From: Vallitalea guaymasensis | Lineage (GTDB): Bacteria > Bacillota > Clostridia > Lachnospirales > Vallitaleaceae | Assembly: GCF_018141425.1 (NCBI RefSeq) | Contig: NZ_CP058561.1 | Span: 2,604,001-2,668,000 of the forward strand | Direction of reading: 5' to 3' | DNA length: 64,000 bases | In this document: positions 33,968 to 47,500 of the stretch, one piece after another | Position numbering within the stretch: the stretch's first letter is position 1 | Layout of the letters: each line of letters begins with the position of its first letter | Translations under genes and position numbers: made by a program | The notes under the pieces: generated by a model | What the model was told of the DNA's origin: nothing | Database searches by the model: none | The model's input: only the letters and a program-made list of their open reading frames with translations

Positions 33968-34050
33968 ATAAAATGAATTGTCAAAAAAGGAATAGAATAT
34001 TGTAATAGGATAAATGGAAAACTTAGATATATATAGGAGGAAAAGTATCA

Positions 34051-35169
34051 ATGTCAAAGATAAAAGTTATGAGTATTTTTGGAACAAGACCGGAAGCAAT
34101 AAAAATGTGTCCTGTTGTCAAAGCTCTAGAAAAAAATGAACATACAGAAAGCATTGTATGTGTAACAGCCCAACATAGAGAAATGTTGGATCAAGTACTT
34201 GAAGTATTTAACTTAGAGCCTGACTATGATCTTAACATCATGAAAGAAAGGCAGACACTGGCACAAATCACAACCAGAGCTCTAGAGGGGCTTAACAATA
34301 TTATTAGCCAAGTAGAACCTGATATAGTTCTTGTACATGGTGATACAACAACAACTTTTATTGGATCTTTGGCTGCATTTTATAATAAAGTAAAAGTTGG
34401 ACATGTAGAAGCAGGACTAAGAACATATAATAAATATGAACCTTTTCCAGAAGAGATGAATAGAAAACTTACAGGATGTTTGGCAGATCTGCATTTTGCT
34501 CCTACTGATACAGCAAAGGGACACTTATTAAAAGAAAATGTATCAGAAGATGATATCTTTGTAACAGGTAATACAGTTATAGATGCCCTTAGTACAACAA
34601 TAAGGGATGATTATAAATTTAAGAATGATTTACTAAATCATTTGGACTACAATAACAAAAAGATTATCGCCATGACTGCTCATCGTAGAGAAAATCTTGG
34701 TGAACCACTAGAAAACATATGCAATGCTGTACTTAGAATAGTTGAAGAACATGAAGATGTAGAAGTTGTATATGCTGTACATCTAAATCCAGCTGTTAGG
34801 GATGTGGCTCATAAGATATTAGGAAAGCATGAAAGAGTACATTTAGTAGAACCTCTTGAAATGCAGGATATGCATAATCTTTTAAACAACTCCTACTTGG
34901 TTTTAACTGATTCAGGAGGATTACAAGAAGAAGTACCTTCAATGGGTAAACCTGTATTAGTTCTTAGGAATGTTACAGAGAGACCAGAAGGAGTAGAAGC
35001 TGGTACATTAAAATTAGCTGGTACCGAAGAAAATACTATTTATGAATTTACAAAATCATTAATTGAAGATGCTGAGGAATATAATAAGATGGCGAATGCT
35101 GTTAACCCTTATGGGGATGGAAAAGCATCAAGTAGAATTGTTGATATTATCATAAATAGTTTAAAATAG
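34051..35169 (+). CDS. wecB: UDP-N-acetylglucosamine 2-epimerase (non-hydrolysing)
   Basis: Interconverts UDP-GlcNAc and UDP-ManNAc for teichoic acid linkage units and other wall glycans (also named mnaA). 372 residues, standard. Motifs: SIFGTRPEAIKMCPVVKAL at the start, VHGDTTTTFIGSLAA near 92, VGHVEAGLRTYNKYEPFPEE near 113, MTAHRRENLGEPL near 207 and LTDSGGLQEEVPSMGKPVL near 286. The catalytic acidic residues and His are in these segments. AGGAGG ribosome site. Between the TagO gene and the ATP synthase operon, a common clostridial order. Confidence 0.95.
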   Translation: MSKIKVMSIFGTRPEAIKMCPVVKALEKNEHTESIVCVTAQHREMLDQVLEVFNLEPDYDLNIMKERQTLAQITTRALEGLNNIISQVEPDIVLVHGDTTTTFIGSLAAFYNKVKVGHVEAGLRTYNKYEPFPEEMNRKLTGCLADLHFAPTDTAKGHLLKENVSEDDIFVTGNTVIDALSTTIRDDYKFKNDLLNHLDYNNKKIIAMTAHRRENLGEPLENICNAVLRIVEEHEDVEVVYAVHLNPAVRDVAHKILGKHERVHLVEPLEMQDMHNLLNNSYLVLTDSGGLQEEVPSMGKPVLVLRNVTERPEGVEAGTLKLAGTEENTIYEFTKSLIEDAEEYNKMANAVNPYGDGKASSRIVDIIINSLK

Positions 35170-35262
35170 ATGCATTAATATGTCTATCTTTTTCTGTTTT
35201 TTTATGGGTTTTCTAAATTCATAGGTAATATGATGGAAATTGTAAAAATATAGATATTACTG

Positions 35263-35291
35263 TAGACATATGATAAAATCATGCGTATAAT
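35263..35291 (+). promoter_or_regulatory. SigmaA-type promoter of ATP synthase operon
   Basis: TAGACA and TATAAT are spaced by 17 bases, 23 bases before the first gene of the operon. Confidence 0.65.
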
Positions 35292-35314
35292 ACTTTATTA
35301 AGAGGGAGAAACTT

Positions 35315-35545
35315 ATGAAGTTTGATCCGAATATAATGAAAAGCTTATCTTTAATAACTCAAATAGGTTTTTTAATGGCGATACCTATTATTGGTTGTAT
35401 TTTGTTTGGAAACTTTTTGGACAGGATACTTAGTACCGGAGTACTATTTCTAATTATTTTTACAATATTGGGTATGCTGACAGCCTTTCGCAATTTATAC
35501 GTCATAGCTATGAAAAGTAGTAAAAAGAGAAAGAAGGACTCTTGA
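35315..35545 (+). CDS. AtpZ-like membrane protein (AtpZ/AtpI family)
   Basis: 76 residues with two membrane helices and a basic C-terminal tail (KSSKKRKKDS). The pattern LITQIGFLMAIPIIGCILFGNFLDR matches the short AtpZ family, which precedes atpI in many Firmicute ATP synthase operons and is thought to help with ion supply or c-ring assembly. GAGGGAGAA ribosome site. Lies one base before the next gene. Confidence 0.85.
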   Translation: MKFDPNIMKSLSLITQIGFLMAIPIIGCILFGNFLDRILSTGVLFLIIFTILGMLTAFRNLYVIAMKSSKKRKKDS

Positions 35546-35546
35546 T

Positions 35547-35978
35547 ATGAACTCAGAAAAATCAATATTAATTCCACTAACAATTAAAATTACAATCATT
35601 GTAGTCCTTTCATTTGCAATAGGTCTGTTTTTTGTTGAAGATATTTTAGCTTATGGTAAAGGTTTGGCTCTTGGAGGAATATTTTCCATTCTTAAGTTAA
35701 AACTAATGGAAGTAACATTTAAAAAAGCATTAAGCAAACCTCCAAAAGATGCTCAAAGGTATGCACATTTTCATTATTTTTTAAGGTATTTATTAACTAT
35801 TTTAGTATTAGTTGTTGGAGCATTAGAACCAACGATTAATTTAGTAGGTGTTATTATTTCAATTGTATCAGTGAAATTAGCCGCATATTGGCAAGGATAC
35901 ATAGAAAAACCTACGCCGAAAGATGGCTCTGTAGAGTTCCTGGAATGGGAAGATGAAGAAGAAGAGTCAGATTTTTAA
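35547..35978 (+). CDS. atpI: ATP synthase subunit I-like protein
   Basis: 143 residues with four membrane helices and an acidic tail (EFLEWEDEEEESDF). Position between the AtpZ-like gene and atpB, length and topology fit the ATP synthase I chain, a chaperone for c-ring assembly. LALGGIFSILKLKLMEVTF contains the Gly-rich helix and basic loop of the family. In Na+ ATP synthases of acetogens the I protein is needed for assembly of the mixed c-ring, which is relevant here. Confidence 0.8.
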   Translation: MNSEKSILIPLTIKITIIVVLSFAIGLFFVEDILAYGKGLALGGIFSILKLKLMEVTFKKALSKPPKDAQRYAHFHYFLRYLLTILVLVVGALEPTINLVGVIISIVSVKLAAYWQGYIEKPTPKDGSVEFLEWEDEEEESDF

Positions 35979-36008
35979 CGTTTCCTATATGGAAAGGAGG
36001 GTTAATTA

Positions 36009-36725
36009 ATGGATATTGGTATTCATCACGTTAAAACCTTAAAGATTTTTGGTTTTGACTTATGGATTACTGAATCAATGGTAAATGTATGGCTTATAGG
36101 ACTTGTTCTAATAGTTATTGCATTAATCATAAGAAGAACTATTTTAAAACCTAAAAAAGTTCCAGCAGGTGTTCAGAATGTTATTGAATGGATTGTTGAA
36201 TTATTAGATAACTTTACAGTATCCACAATGGGTGAAAATGGTAGAAAGTTCTCTTCTTTCTATGGTTGTATGTTCATATTCATTTTGGTTTGTAACTTAT
36301 CTGGTTTATTACTAGGTCCTAACTTCAATAATGGAAAATTAGGTTTTGGTTTCCTAAGACCACCTACAGCTGATGCATCAGTTACATTTGCATTATCACT
36401 CATTACATTTTTCATGGTGCAGGGTTATGGAATTAAAGTAAAAGGTGTTGGAAAATGGGCTAAAGGCTTAACAGAACCCTTATGGCCAATGACACCACTT
36501 AATATCATTGGAGAACTTGCTAATCCAGTATCACTAAGTTTCCGTTTGTTCGGAAATATATTGGGTGGTACGATTATCATGACTTTATATTATAATTTAC
36601 CTTGGTTTGCACTTATTGGTGTACCAACAGCATTACATGGATATTTTGATGTTTTTGCAGGTGTATTGCAGGCATTTATATTTGTTATGTTGAGCATGAC
36701 TTTTGTATCAAGTGCTATGGAATAG
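36009..36725 (+). CDS. atpB: ATP synthase Fo subunit a
   Basis: Stator ion-channel subunit of the membrane sector. 238 residues with about six helices. The essential Arg lies in NPVSLSFRLFGNILGGTIIM near residue 180, and the C-terminal helix includes GVLQAFIFVMLSMTFVSSAM. Ion path residues are not decisive by eye, but subunit c indicates Na+. AAAGGAGGG ribosome site. Followed by two c-subunit genes. Confidence 0.95.
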   Translation: MDIGIHHVKTLKIFGFDLWITESMVNVWLIGLVLIVIALIIRRTILKPKKVPAGVQNVIEWIVELLDNFTVSTMGENGRKFSSFYGCMFIFILVCNLSGLLLGPNFNNGKLGFGFLRPPTADASVTFALSLITFFMVQGYGIKVKGVGKWAKGLTEPLWPMTPLNIIGELANPVSLSFRLFGNILGGTIIMTLYYNLPWFALIGVPTALHGYFDVFAGVLQAFIFVMLSMTFVSSAME

Positions 36726-36773
36726 AATGTTAAATCACAAGATATTAATATTGAGTTTTATAAAAACAAGTGA

Positions 36774-37322
<549 letters not shown>

Positions 37323-37368
37323 AAATTATTGATTGGAATTAACAATAATATGAAAATTAATATTATAG

Positions 37369-37662
<294 letters not shown>

Positions 37663-37668
37663 TAAAAG

Positions 37669-37691
37669 GTGAAAGGGACCTACCCTTTCAC
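37669..37691 (+). promoter_or_regulatory. Intercistronic hairpin between atpE and atpF
   Basis: GTGAAAGGG and CCCTTTCAC form a perfect 9-bp stem with a 5-base loop, a few bases after the atpE stop. No T-run follows, so it more likely protects the 3' end of the c-subunit message or slows reading into atpF, which would favour many c copies. Confidence 0.55.
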
Positions 37692-37720
37692 TCCTTAACG
37701 AAAGGAGGAAAGAGAAGCTT

Positions 37721-38248
37721 ATGTACTTAGTAGAAAGCTGGATTATAAACTTTGATGCTCAAATGGTAGCTTCAATTCTTCTACATGTTATAAGTGTACT
37801 TCTATTATTCTTTATATTAAGTAAATTATTATTTAATCCAGTACGAGAAGTCTTGAAGAAAAGAAAAGACGGTATTGCTAAAGAATATGATTTCATTAAA
37901 GATGAAAAACAAAAAGCTACTGAGCTTGAAAAAGAATATAAAGATAAATTAGCTAATATTAATAAAGAAGCTGACAAGATTCTAGAAGAAGCTAGAAAGA
38001 AAGCTCAATTAAAAGAACGTGAAATTATTAAAAACGCTGATGAAGAAGCGGCTAGACTTATGGCTAGAGCTAACAAAGAGATAGAAAGAGAAAAAGACAA
38101 AGTTAAAGATGAAATTAAAGATGAAATGATAGAAGTTGCTAAGATTTTGGCAAGCAAATTTGTAGCATCATCTATTGACAAAAAAGTAAGCGATAAATTA
38201 TTAGAAGAAACTTTGGATTCAATAGGTGAAGAAACATGGCTGAACTAA
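37721..38248 (+). CDS. atpF: ATP synthase Fo subunit b
   Basis: Peripheral stalk. 175 residues: one N-terminal membrane helix (MVASILLHVISVLLLFFIL), then the NPVREVLKKRKDGI turn and a very long charged coiled coil (about 50-150, e.g. EKEYKDKLANINKEADKILE). Typical length. AAAGGAGG ribosome site. Its end overlaps atpH by 13 bases. Confidence 0.94.
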   Translation: MYLVESWIINFDAQMVASILLHVISVLLLFFILSKLLFNPVREVLKKRKDGIAKEYDFIKDEKQKATELEKEYKDKLANINKEADKILEEARKKAQLKEREIIKNADEEAARLMARANKEIEREKDKVKDEIKDEMIEVAKILASKFVASSIDKKVSDKLLEETLDSIGEETWLN

Positions 38249-38781
38249 TAGCTAAGAGATATGGAACAGCTTTGTTCGAGCTTGCCGTAGAAACAAATCA
38301 AGTAGACCTTGTGGAAGAACAATTAAAGTTGATTAAAGAGATACTTCTTACAGAAAAAGATTTTATGGGAGTATTGAACCATCCAAAAGTAGTAGTTGAA
38401 AACAAGATTGCTATGGTAGAAAATACTTTTGATAATAAAATCATAAAAGAAATTTTAGGTCTTTTGGTTATAGCGATAAAAAAAGGAAGAGCTAGTGACT
38501 TATTGGATATAATAGAGTATTGCCTTGATGAAATTGATAGTCTAAAAGGAAATGCAAAAGCTTATGTATCATCTGCACAAGAACTGACTGATGAACAGTT
38601 AGAAAGTATTAAAAACAAGCTTGAAGAAACTACGGGTAAAAAAATAATACTAATAACAGATGTAGATGAAACTTTGATAGGCGGGTTAATGGTTCGAATA
38701 GGTGATAGAATTATTGATAATAGTATAAAAGGTAAAATAGAAGCTATTTCAAAAGAATTATACGCTATTCAGTTAGGTTAA
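38236..38781 (+). CDS. atpH: ATP synthase F1 subunit delta
   Basis: Links the b stalk to the top of F1. 181 residues opening AELIAKRYGTALFELAVE and ending with the LIGGLMVRIGDRIIDNSIKG motif of OSCP/delta proteins. Starts within atpF. Confidence 0.94.
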   Translation: MAELIAKRYGTALFELAVETNQVDLVEEQLKLIKEILLTEKDFMGVLNHPKVVVENKIAMVENTFDNKIIKEILGLLVIAIKKGRASDLLDIIEYCLDEIDSLKGNAKAYVSSAQELTDEQLESIKNKLEETTGKKIILITDVDETLIGGLMVRIGDRIIDNSIKGKIEAISKELYAIQLG

Positions 38782-40347
<1,566 letters not shown>

Positions 40348-40351
40348 TTCC

Positions 40352-41206
40352 ATGGCATCCATGAGAGATATCAAGTTAAGAAGAAATAGTATACAAAGTA
40401 CCCAAAAGATTACAAAAGCCATGAAGTTAGTAGCCACTTCCAAGCTTCAAAAAGCTAAAACAAGAGCTGCCGAGTCAAGACCATTCTTTGACAAGATGAG
40501 AGAAACCATAGGTTCTATATTAGATAAAAGCAATGCAGTAAATCATCCTTATCTAACTCAAAGAGAAGTTAAGAATAGAGGATACATTGTTATTACATCC
40601 AATAAAGGTCTTGCAGGTGGATATAATTCAAATGTGGTTAAGCTAGTAATGAAAAACTCAGAACCTAATGATTCCAAAATAGTTGCAGTAGGAAAAAGAG
40701 GTGCTGATAACTTCAGACGAAATGGCTATGAAATACTTGAACAATATAACGATGTTATTGAACAACCTATATATAAAGATGCAATATTAATTGGCGAAAA
40801 GATGTTAAAAATGTATACCGAAGGTATCATTGATGAGGTTTATATAGCATATACTTCTTTTATTTCTGCACTTACGCAAGAAGCTGAGCTTATTAAAGTT
40901 CTTCCTGTAGATACAGAAGAATTTAAAGGAACAGGCGAAAAAAGCAGTGATATGATGACATATGAACCATCACCAGAAGAGGTACTTGAACAAGTTGTTC
41001 CAAAATATATCAATAGTATTATTTTTGGAGCACTTAGAGAATCGGTAGCTAGTGAACATGGTGCAAGAATGACAGCTATGGACTCAGCTACAAATAACGC
41101 CACTGAAATGATTGATGACTTATCCCTTGAGTATAATAGAGCTAGACAGGCTTCTATCACTCAAGAACTATCAGAAATTGTTGGTGGTGCAGAAGCGCTT
41201 AAGTAA
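40352..41206 (+). CDS. atpG: ATP synthase F1 subunit gamma
   Basis: Central rotor shaft. 284 residues with the N-terminal coiled-coil helix (MRDIKLRRNSIQSTQKITKA, then MKLVATSKLQKAKTRA), the Rossmann-like middle (ITSNKGLAGGYNSNV) and the C-terminal helix (MTAMDSATNNATEMIDDLSL). GAGGTG ribosome site, four bases after the atpA stop. Confidence 0.96.
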   Translation: MASMRDIKLRRNSIQSTQKITKAMKLVATSKLQKAKTRAAESRPFFDKMRETIGSILDKSNAVNHPYLTQREVKNRGYIVITSNKGLAGGYNSNVVKLVMKNSEPNDSKIVAVGKRGADNFRRNGYEILEQYNDVIEQPIYKDAILIGEKMLKMYTEGIIDEVYIAYTSFISALTQEAELIKVLPVDTEEFKGTGEKSSDMMTYEPSPEEVLEQVVPKYINSIIFGALRESVASEHGARMTAMDSATNNATEMIDDLSLEYNRARQASITQELSEIVGGAEALK

Positions 41207-41222
41207 AGGAGTGAAATAATAG

Positions 41223-42605
<1,383 letters not shown>

Positions 42606-42616
42606 TAGGTGATTAG

Positions 42617-43036
42617 ATGGCTAATAATAAATTTTTATTACAAGTTGTTACACCAGAACGAATATTCTATGAAGATGATGTTGAACGTGTAGAATTCAAA
42701 ACCAGTGAGGGAGATATTGGAGTATATGCTAATCATATACCTTTAACTACACCAGTGGTTAGTGGAATGATGGTTATCAAGAATGATTCCAAAGTAGAGA
42801 AAGCTGCAATCCATAAAGGTTTTGTAGAAATCACTCCTGAAAAAGTGACAATACTAACAGATGCGGCAGAATGGCCACATGAGATTGATATAAAAAGAGC
42901 TGAAGAAGCTAAATTAAGGGCAGAAAGAAGACTTGAGGCTGATAAAGCCGATCTCAATGAGATTAGGACGAAGTCTGCTCTAGCTAGGTCAGTTGTTAGA
43001 ATTGAAGTTAGTAAATATGATGATTCTGATAAATAG
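42617..43036 (+). CDS. atpC: ATP synthase F1 subunit epsilon
   Basis: Rotor foot and regulator. 139 residues: N-terminal beta sandwich (FLLQVVTPERIFYEDDVERV, then EGDIGVYANHIPLTTPV) and C-terminal helical hairpin (RAEEAKLRAERRLEADKADL). Last gene of the operon, followed by a strong terminator. Confidence 0.95.
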   Translation: MANNKFLLQVVTPERIFYEDDVERVEFKTSEGDIGVYANHIPLTTPVVSGMMVIKNDSKVEKAAIHKGFVEITPEKVTILTDAAEWPHEIDIKRAEEAKLRAERRLEADKADLNEIRTKSALARSVVRIEVSKYDDSDK

Positions 43037-43052
43037 ATAATAAGAATATGAC

Positions 43053-43103
43053 AATACCCGTAGACATAATGCTTATAGAAGTGTTTAATCTATGGGTATT
43101 TTT
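43053..43103 (+). terminator. Terminator of ATP synthase operon
   Basis: A 12-bp stem (AATACCCGTAGA with TCTATGGGTATT, one G-U pair), 24-base loop, and a T5 run. The loop has no clear function. Confidence 0.8.
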
Positions 43104-43266
43104 GCGTGGAGATTTAAATTAATGACATTGGATACATTAGAATTTTAATATAACGACAAATAGGCGTATATTTGAATTCTATGTTATTATTTTTCTTGTA
43201 AGGACTACAATTATATGGTAATATATGGATAAATGTCGTCAAAAAAAATCGAAAAAGGAGTAATTT

Positions 43267-44205
43267 ATGAAAAAAACTGCAAAGGTAGTAGCTTCAATAA
43301 TTCTAATTCTTACATTATCAACATCTTTATCAGCGAGTTCTTTAATAAGAAATATAGCTGGAAAAGAGAACAAAGGTATTAAAATTACTTATAACAACCA
43401 AGTTCAAAATTTAAAAGATGGTCATGGTAATGACGTTTATCCAGTAATCATTAACGGTTCTACTTATCTTCCTGTTAGAGCAATAGCAGATATGATGGGA
43501 GCAGATATAACATGGGATGGACAAACTAAAACAATTTCAATTATGGCAAATGATTCAGTAGAAGATGGTGCAGTTCCTACTGATTTACCTTCAGCTAACA
43601 ATAAAAATGATTCAAGTAATCAAAATAGTCCAACTCAAAATCAACCAAAGCAAGACCAGTCAACACAAAAGAATGTATCAACTAATTCTGGTTCAATTGA
43701 TAATCCTGTAGAATTAGGAACAACGATTTCTTATAGTGATAAATACGATATAGATAATTGGACAAAGTGTGCTGATTATGAATTAACTGTATCAAATGTA
43801 GAACCAATAACTAGAGAGAAGATTTCATCATTAGGTTTTAAACCAAATGATGATACATCAATTGACTATGTTATGGTAACACTTAAAGTAGATGTAAGCA
43901 ATGCAACATATGAAGGTACAAGGGATTATGCTTTCTTAATATCATATCTACCTGATATATGGGGCACTGAAGCAAAAAATGGAAACTGTATAATAGGTGG
44001 AACACATTATGGTTTTGATGGATCGTTGAAAAGGAATCTAGAAGAGTTAATAAGCTATAAAGAGCTTTACCCAGGACAAAAGGAATCTTTTAGTGTAGAA
44101 GGAAAAATAATTTTAGGAGTATATAAAAACACTGAAAATTATTTATCTATACAAAAATATGTTAGTATGGAAAAGAAAGACCGTATATTCTTTAAACTTA
44201 AATAG
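43267..44205 (+). CDS. Secreted copper-amine-oxidase-like stalk domain protein
   Basis: 312 residues. Signal peptide (MKKTAKVVASIILILTLSTS, cleavage probably after SLSAS), then a stalk domain (about 30-95) with YPVIINGSTYLPVRAIADMM and GADITWDGQTKTISI, the copper amine oxidase N-terminal fold widespread in clostridial surface proteins. A Ser/Asn/Gln-rich linker (about 100-145) leads to a beta-rich C-terminal domain of the DUF4352-like type (about 148-312). No copper chemistry is implied. Own promoter region and terminator, so a single-gene unit. Confidence 0.85.
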   Translation: MKKTAKVVASIILILTLSTSLSASSLIRNIAGKENKGIKITYNNQVQNLKDGHGNDVYPVIINGSTYLPVRAIADMMGADITWDGQTKTISIMANDSVEDGAVPTDLPSANNKNDSSNQNSPTQNQPKQDQSTQKNVSTNSGSIDNPVELGTTISYSDKYDIDNWTKCADYELTVSNVEPITREKISSLGFKPNDDTSIDYVMVTLKVDVSNATYEGTRDYAFLISYLPDIWGTEAKNGNCIIGGTHYGFDGSLKRNLEELISYKELYPGQKESFSVEGKIILGVYKNTENYLSIQKYVSMEKKDRIFFKLK

Positions 44206-44255
44206 ATTTATGATTAGTATATATACAGAATATAATAAGAGCCTAAGTAATAATT

Positions 44256-44286
44256 AAACTCCAAGGTATAGACTTTGGAGTTTTTT
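44256..44286 (+). terminator. Rho-independent terminator after stalk-domain gene
   Basis: AACTCCAA and TTGGAGTT pair, extended inward by further pairs, and are followed by six T. Clear intrinsic terminator. Confidence 0.85.
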
Positions 44287-44287
44287 A

Positions 44288-44574
44288 TTATGATGAATAA
44301 TAGTAACTATATAATCAATGTTTATGGGGAAATTTTCCTAATAAAAATCATGGGTTAATTTGATGGTTTCTATCAATTTTTATAAGCAAAATGCCGATAT
44401 ATAATTGAAAAAGATTTTTATGTTATTTTCTAGAAACAGAGATAATTATTTAATAATTATATACTGATGAAATAGATTAGATACAAGTATCTATTACGCT
44501 TAAGGCTGGATATTAACATTTTGGTGATGGATACGGGATTAAATATGAACAAATAACATTAATAAGGGGGATAA
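44288..44574. other. AT-rich intergenic leader before giant FN3 genes
   Basis: Nearly 290 bases without a credible gene. An ATG-started frame of 22 codons at 44291 lacks a ribosome site. I see no recognised riboswitch; the promoter of the giant-protein operon should lie here but no box pair is convincing. AAGGGGG at the end is the ribosome site of the next gene. Confidence 0.5.
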
Positions 44575-47500
44575 ATGATGAGAAAAAGAAAAACATTGTG
44601 GATAACTTCAATGTCTTTAGTAGTTTTTTTATTTGTAGCTATTGTCAATTTAAATAATACAAATATTATTAAAGCTGCATCAGATCTAGGTTTTGAATGG
44701 AAGAAAAATGATACTATGGATGAATTACTGCAAGTAGTAAGTAATAAAGCGGGGGATGATGAAGTACTTATTAACTGGAATCTAGAAGATTACGGTGAAT
44801 ACAAATTAGAATATTATCTTACAGATGAGATTAAAACAGAAGTAACATTTGAACACCAAGTAAATCAGTTGATTGTAAAATATAATATATTAGATTATTC
44901 ATCTGGATCTGAAACTAGTATTACCAATACAGAATTTGCTAAATCATTTGCTATGATGAATTATAGTTTACTTGTACCTCAATTGGAGACAATAACTGAT
45001 CCAGCTGGATTAATTGACGGTAACTCCTTAAAATTTACTATTGTAAGGGGAGCGAGTTCTAAATATCCAGGAGCATCTTTTGTTATTAATAATTTACCTG
45101 TGAGATTTAGATGGAATATGCAGACAAAGACAGTAAGTTTTCTTACAAAAGGTATTCAGAAAGGATGTATCGTTCCTTTTAAATTAACGACACCAGATTC
45201 TACAGTTGAAACATTACAATTACTTAGAGCATTTGATAACTTTAAGATAGTACCAACTCATTGGGTAGAGGATTCAGCGCATAATACAAATGAAGATATT
45301 CAAACTATAGAAATACCAAATAGCTCTAATATACGACCAGGTAGTAAGCCAGGTCTTAGAATAACGTTTGATAGACCAAAAGTATTTGATAATACTAGCT
45401 TAGAATATAAGATTGCAACAATAGACCAATTAAAAAAAGCTGATGGTAATCTTATCAATGCTGTATTAGAATTAAAGGATATCAGAGATAATGGTGATAA
45501 TACTGATATTATAGTACCTATGGATTTAAGTGATGGGAATTTTGATAATCCACCTAGTTTAGCTACTGGAAACAATGATTTAGCAGAATTTGATTACAAT
45601 GCATTGACAGGAACATATACAATTGAGTTAGTTAAGGATAGGTCAGAGCTTTATAATGGTTCAAATATTGCACTGAAAAGTTTCTTGCAATGGGATAACT
45701 TAGGAGCAAGTAGAGTATATACAGCAGCTATTACTTTAGAAGAAAGTCCTAATTATCAATTTGATCAATATGAACCTGTCAATAAGTATGCTTATACATA
45801 TCTGGATTACATTGTAAAAAGAGCAAGTATGGATGATGCATATTTGGATATAGCGCCATATGCAGGTAGTAATGCAGATGATTTAGAATATACTATCTAT
45901 CATAGTAAAACAGAGAAAACAGAATTTGGTGAGGACGATATATGGTTAAAACACTATCACAAACAAGAATATTCAGACTTCAATATATATATTCCAGTTC
46001 CATTTGCTAATGGAAGTTCTCAAGATTATTATCAAGTAGGCGTCCAGTTTGCTGGATCACCTCTTAGATCACAGACAATAAAATATGTGCCGACTAATGA
46101 TAATAATGTACCACCTCCAGTACCAAGAATCAAGGAAATTAAGAACTTGGCTGTTGTTCCACCTGAGGACTTAGATGCTGACACTCCAGCTAAAGTGCAA
46201 TTTGACTTGACATGGCATGCTCCAGATAAAGATTTGTTGGATAATATGTTATCAGCAACAGGTAGTGCTATATATTACGAGATGTTATTCAATGATGTGC
46301 CTATAGAAGAATCAAGTAATCAATATACGATTACTAAAGTCTTTAAGGTATATAAAGATACAGAAGGTATCAAAGTAGTAGAAGTCGATTCAGGTATGGA
46401 ACAAGCTACTCCATCAACAATATCGGGATATCATGAGGGATATAATGACAGTGAGAACCTGTTTCAAGTAAAAAACATTGTTATTAGGGGTAAATACGAA
46501 GGCAGTTCCTTAGCTGACAAACCAACAATTTGGTCAAAACCAATAATAAAAGATATAACCAATAAAACAACACCTTATACAAAATCTGAAGAAGCAGATA
46601 ATGAGTATGATTATGAATTCCCGGGAATTAATTTTATTAAAATGAGGTCTGTTTATGTTATTGCTCCTGATGGCGGAGTAGGAGAAAGTGACCGATCTAT
46701 TGCAGATAGTATTTCACTTAGTATGTTAAGATATGACATACCGATGGCTGGAAGCATAGATTATACTCCAAGAATTACTTCAGAGGAACAACCAAGAGTA
46801 GGTCTTAATGTAAAATTCAAACTTGTTGATATAAAGAATTATGATGATTATATGATATCACCAATCAATAAAAAGATTGAGAATATCAATTATAGGATAT
46901 ATATATCTAAAGATAAACAGAAAATATTAAATCTAGATTCATTGATGACAACTGATGGTGCTAATGTTAAGAAAATATTAGATTTGGATGATTTAGACAG
47001 AGAAAAGAATAATGGAGTATATAAAATAGCTGATTACTCAGATGATATTGAGTTGACCCCAGATGAAATAAATAAACTAAGGTCTGATAGTATATTGTAC
47101 AGTGACATACAGACTGGATCTACAGATGCAGGATTTGAAGAATTGAAGTTATTGAATCTAGACCCTAATACTAATTATTATGTAAGAATAGTGACTAAGC
47201 TAGATATTTCTGATTTAACTACGCCAGGTGTTATTGTTGATAAAAGACGTTCAGAACCTTCAAGCATGTTAAGTGCTACATCACCAGTTGTTCCATCTAA
47301 CCCAGGAGACAGTGAGTTAGTACCATTAGCTCCAGAAAATATGGAAGCTAAGCATTTGGATGATAGCATGATTTCAGGTGAAATTTCATGGGAGTTTCCT
47401 ACAGAAATTGAATTAGTAGAAGATAAATATGGTTTTGAATTAATCAGTATTGAGAATAAATCCTTGCCAGAATCATTAGGTAGTGGAAAGATGTTACAAG

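Noticed and set aside
44291-44359. 22-codon ATG frame after the stalk-domain terminator
   Set aside because: No ribosome site; the start lies directly in the T-run tail of a terminator.
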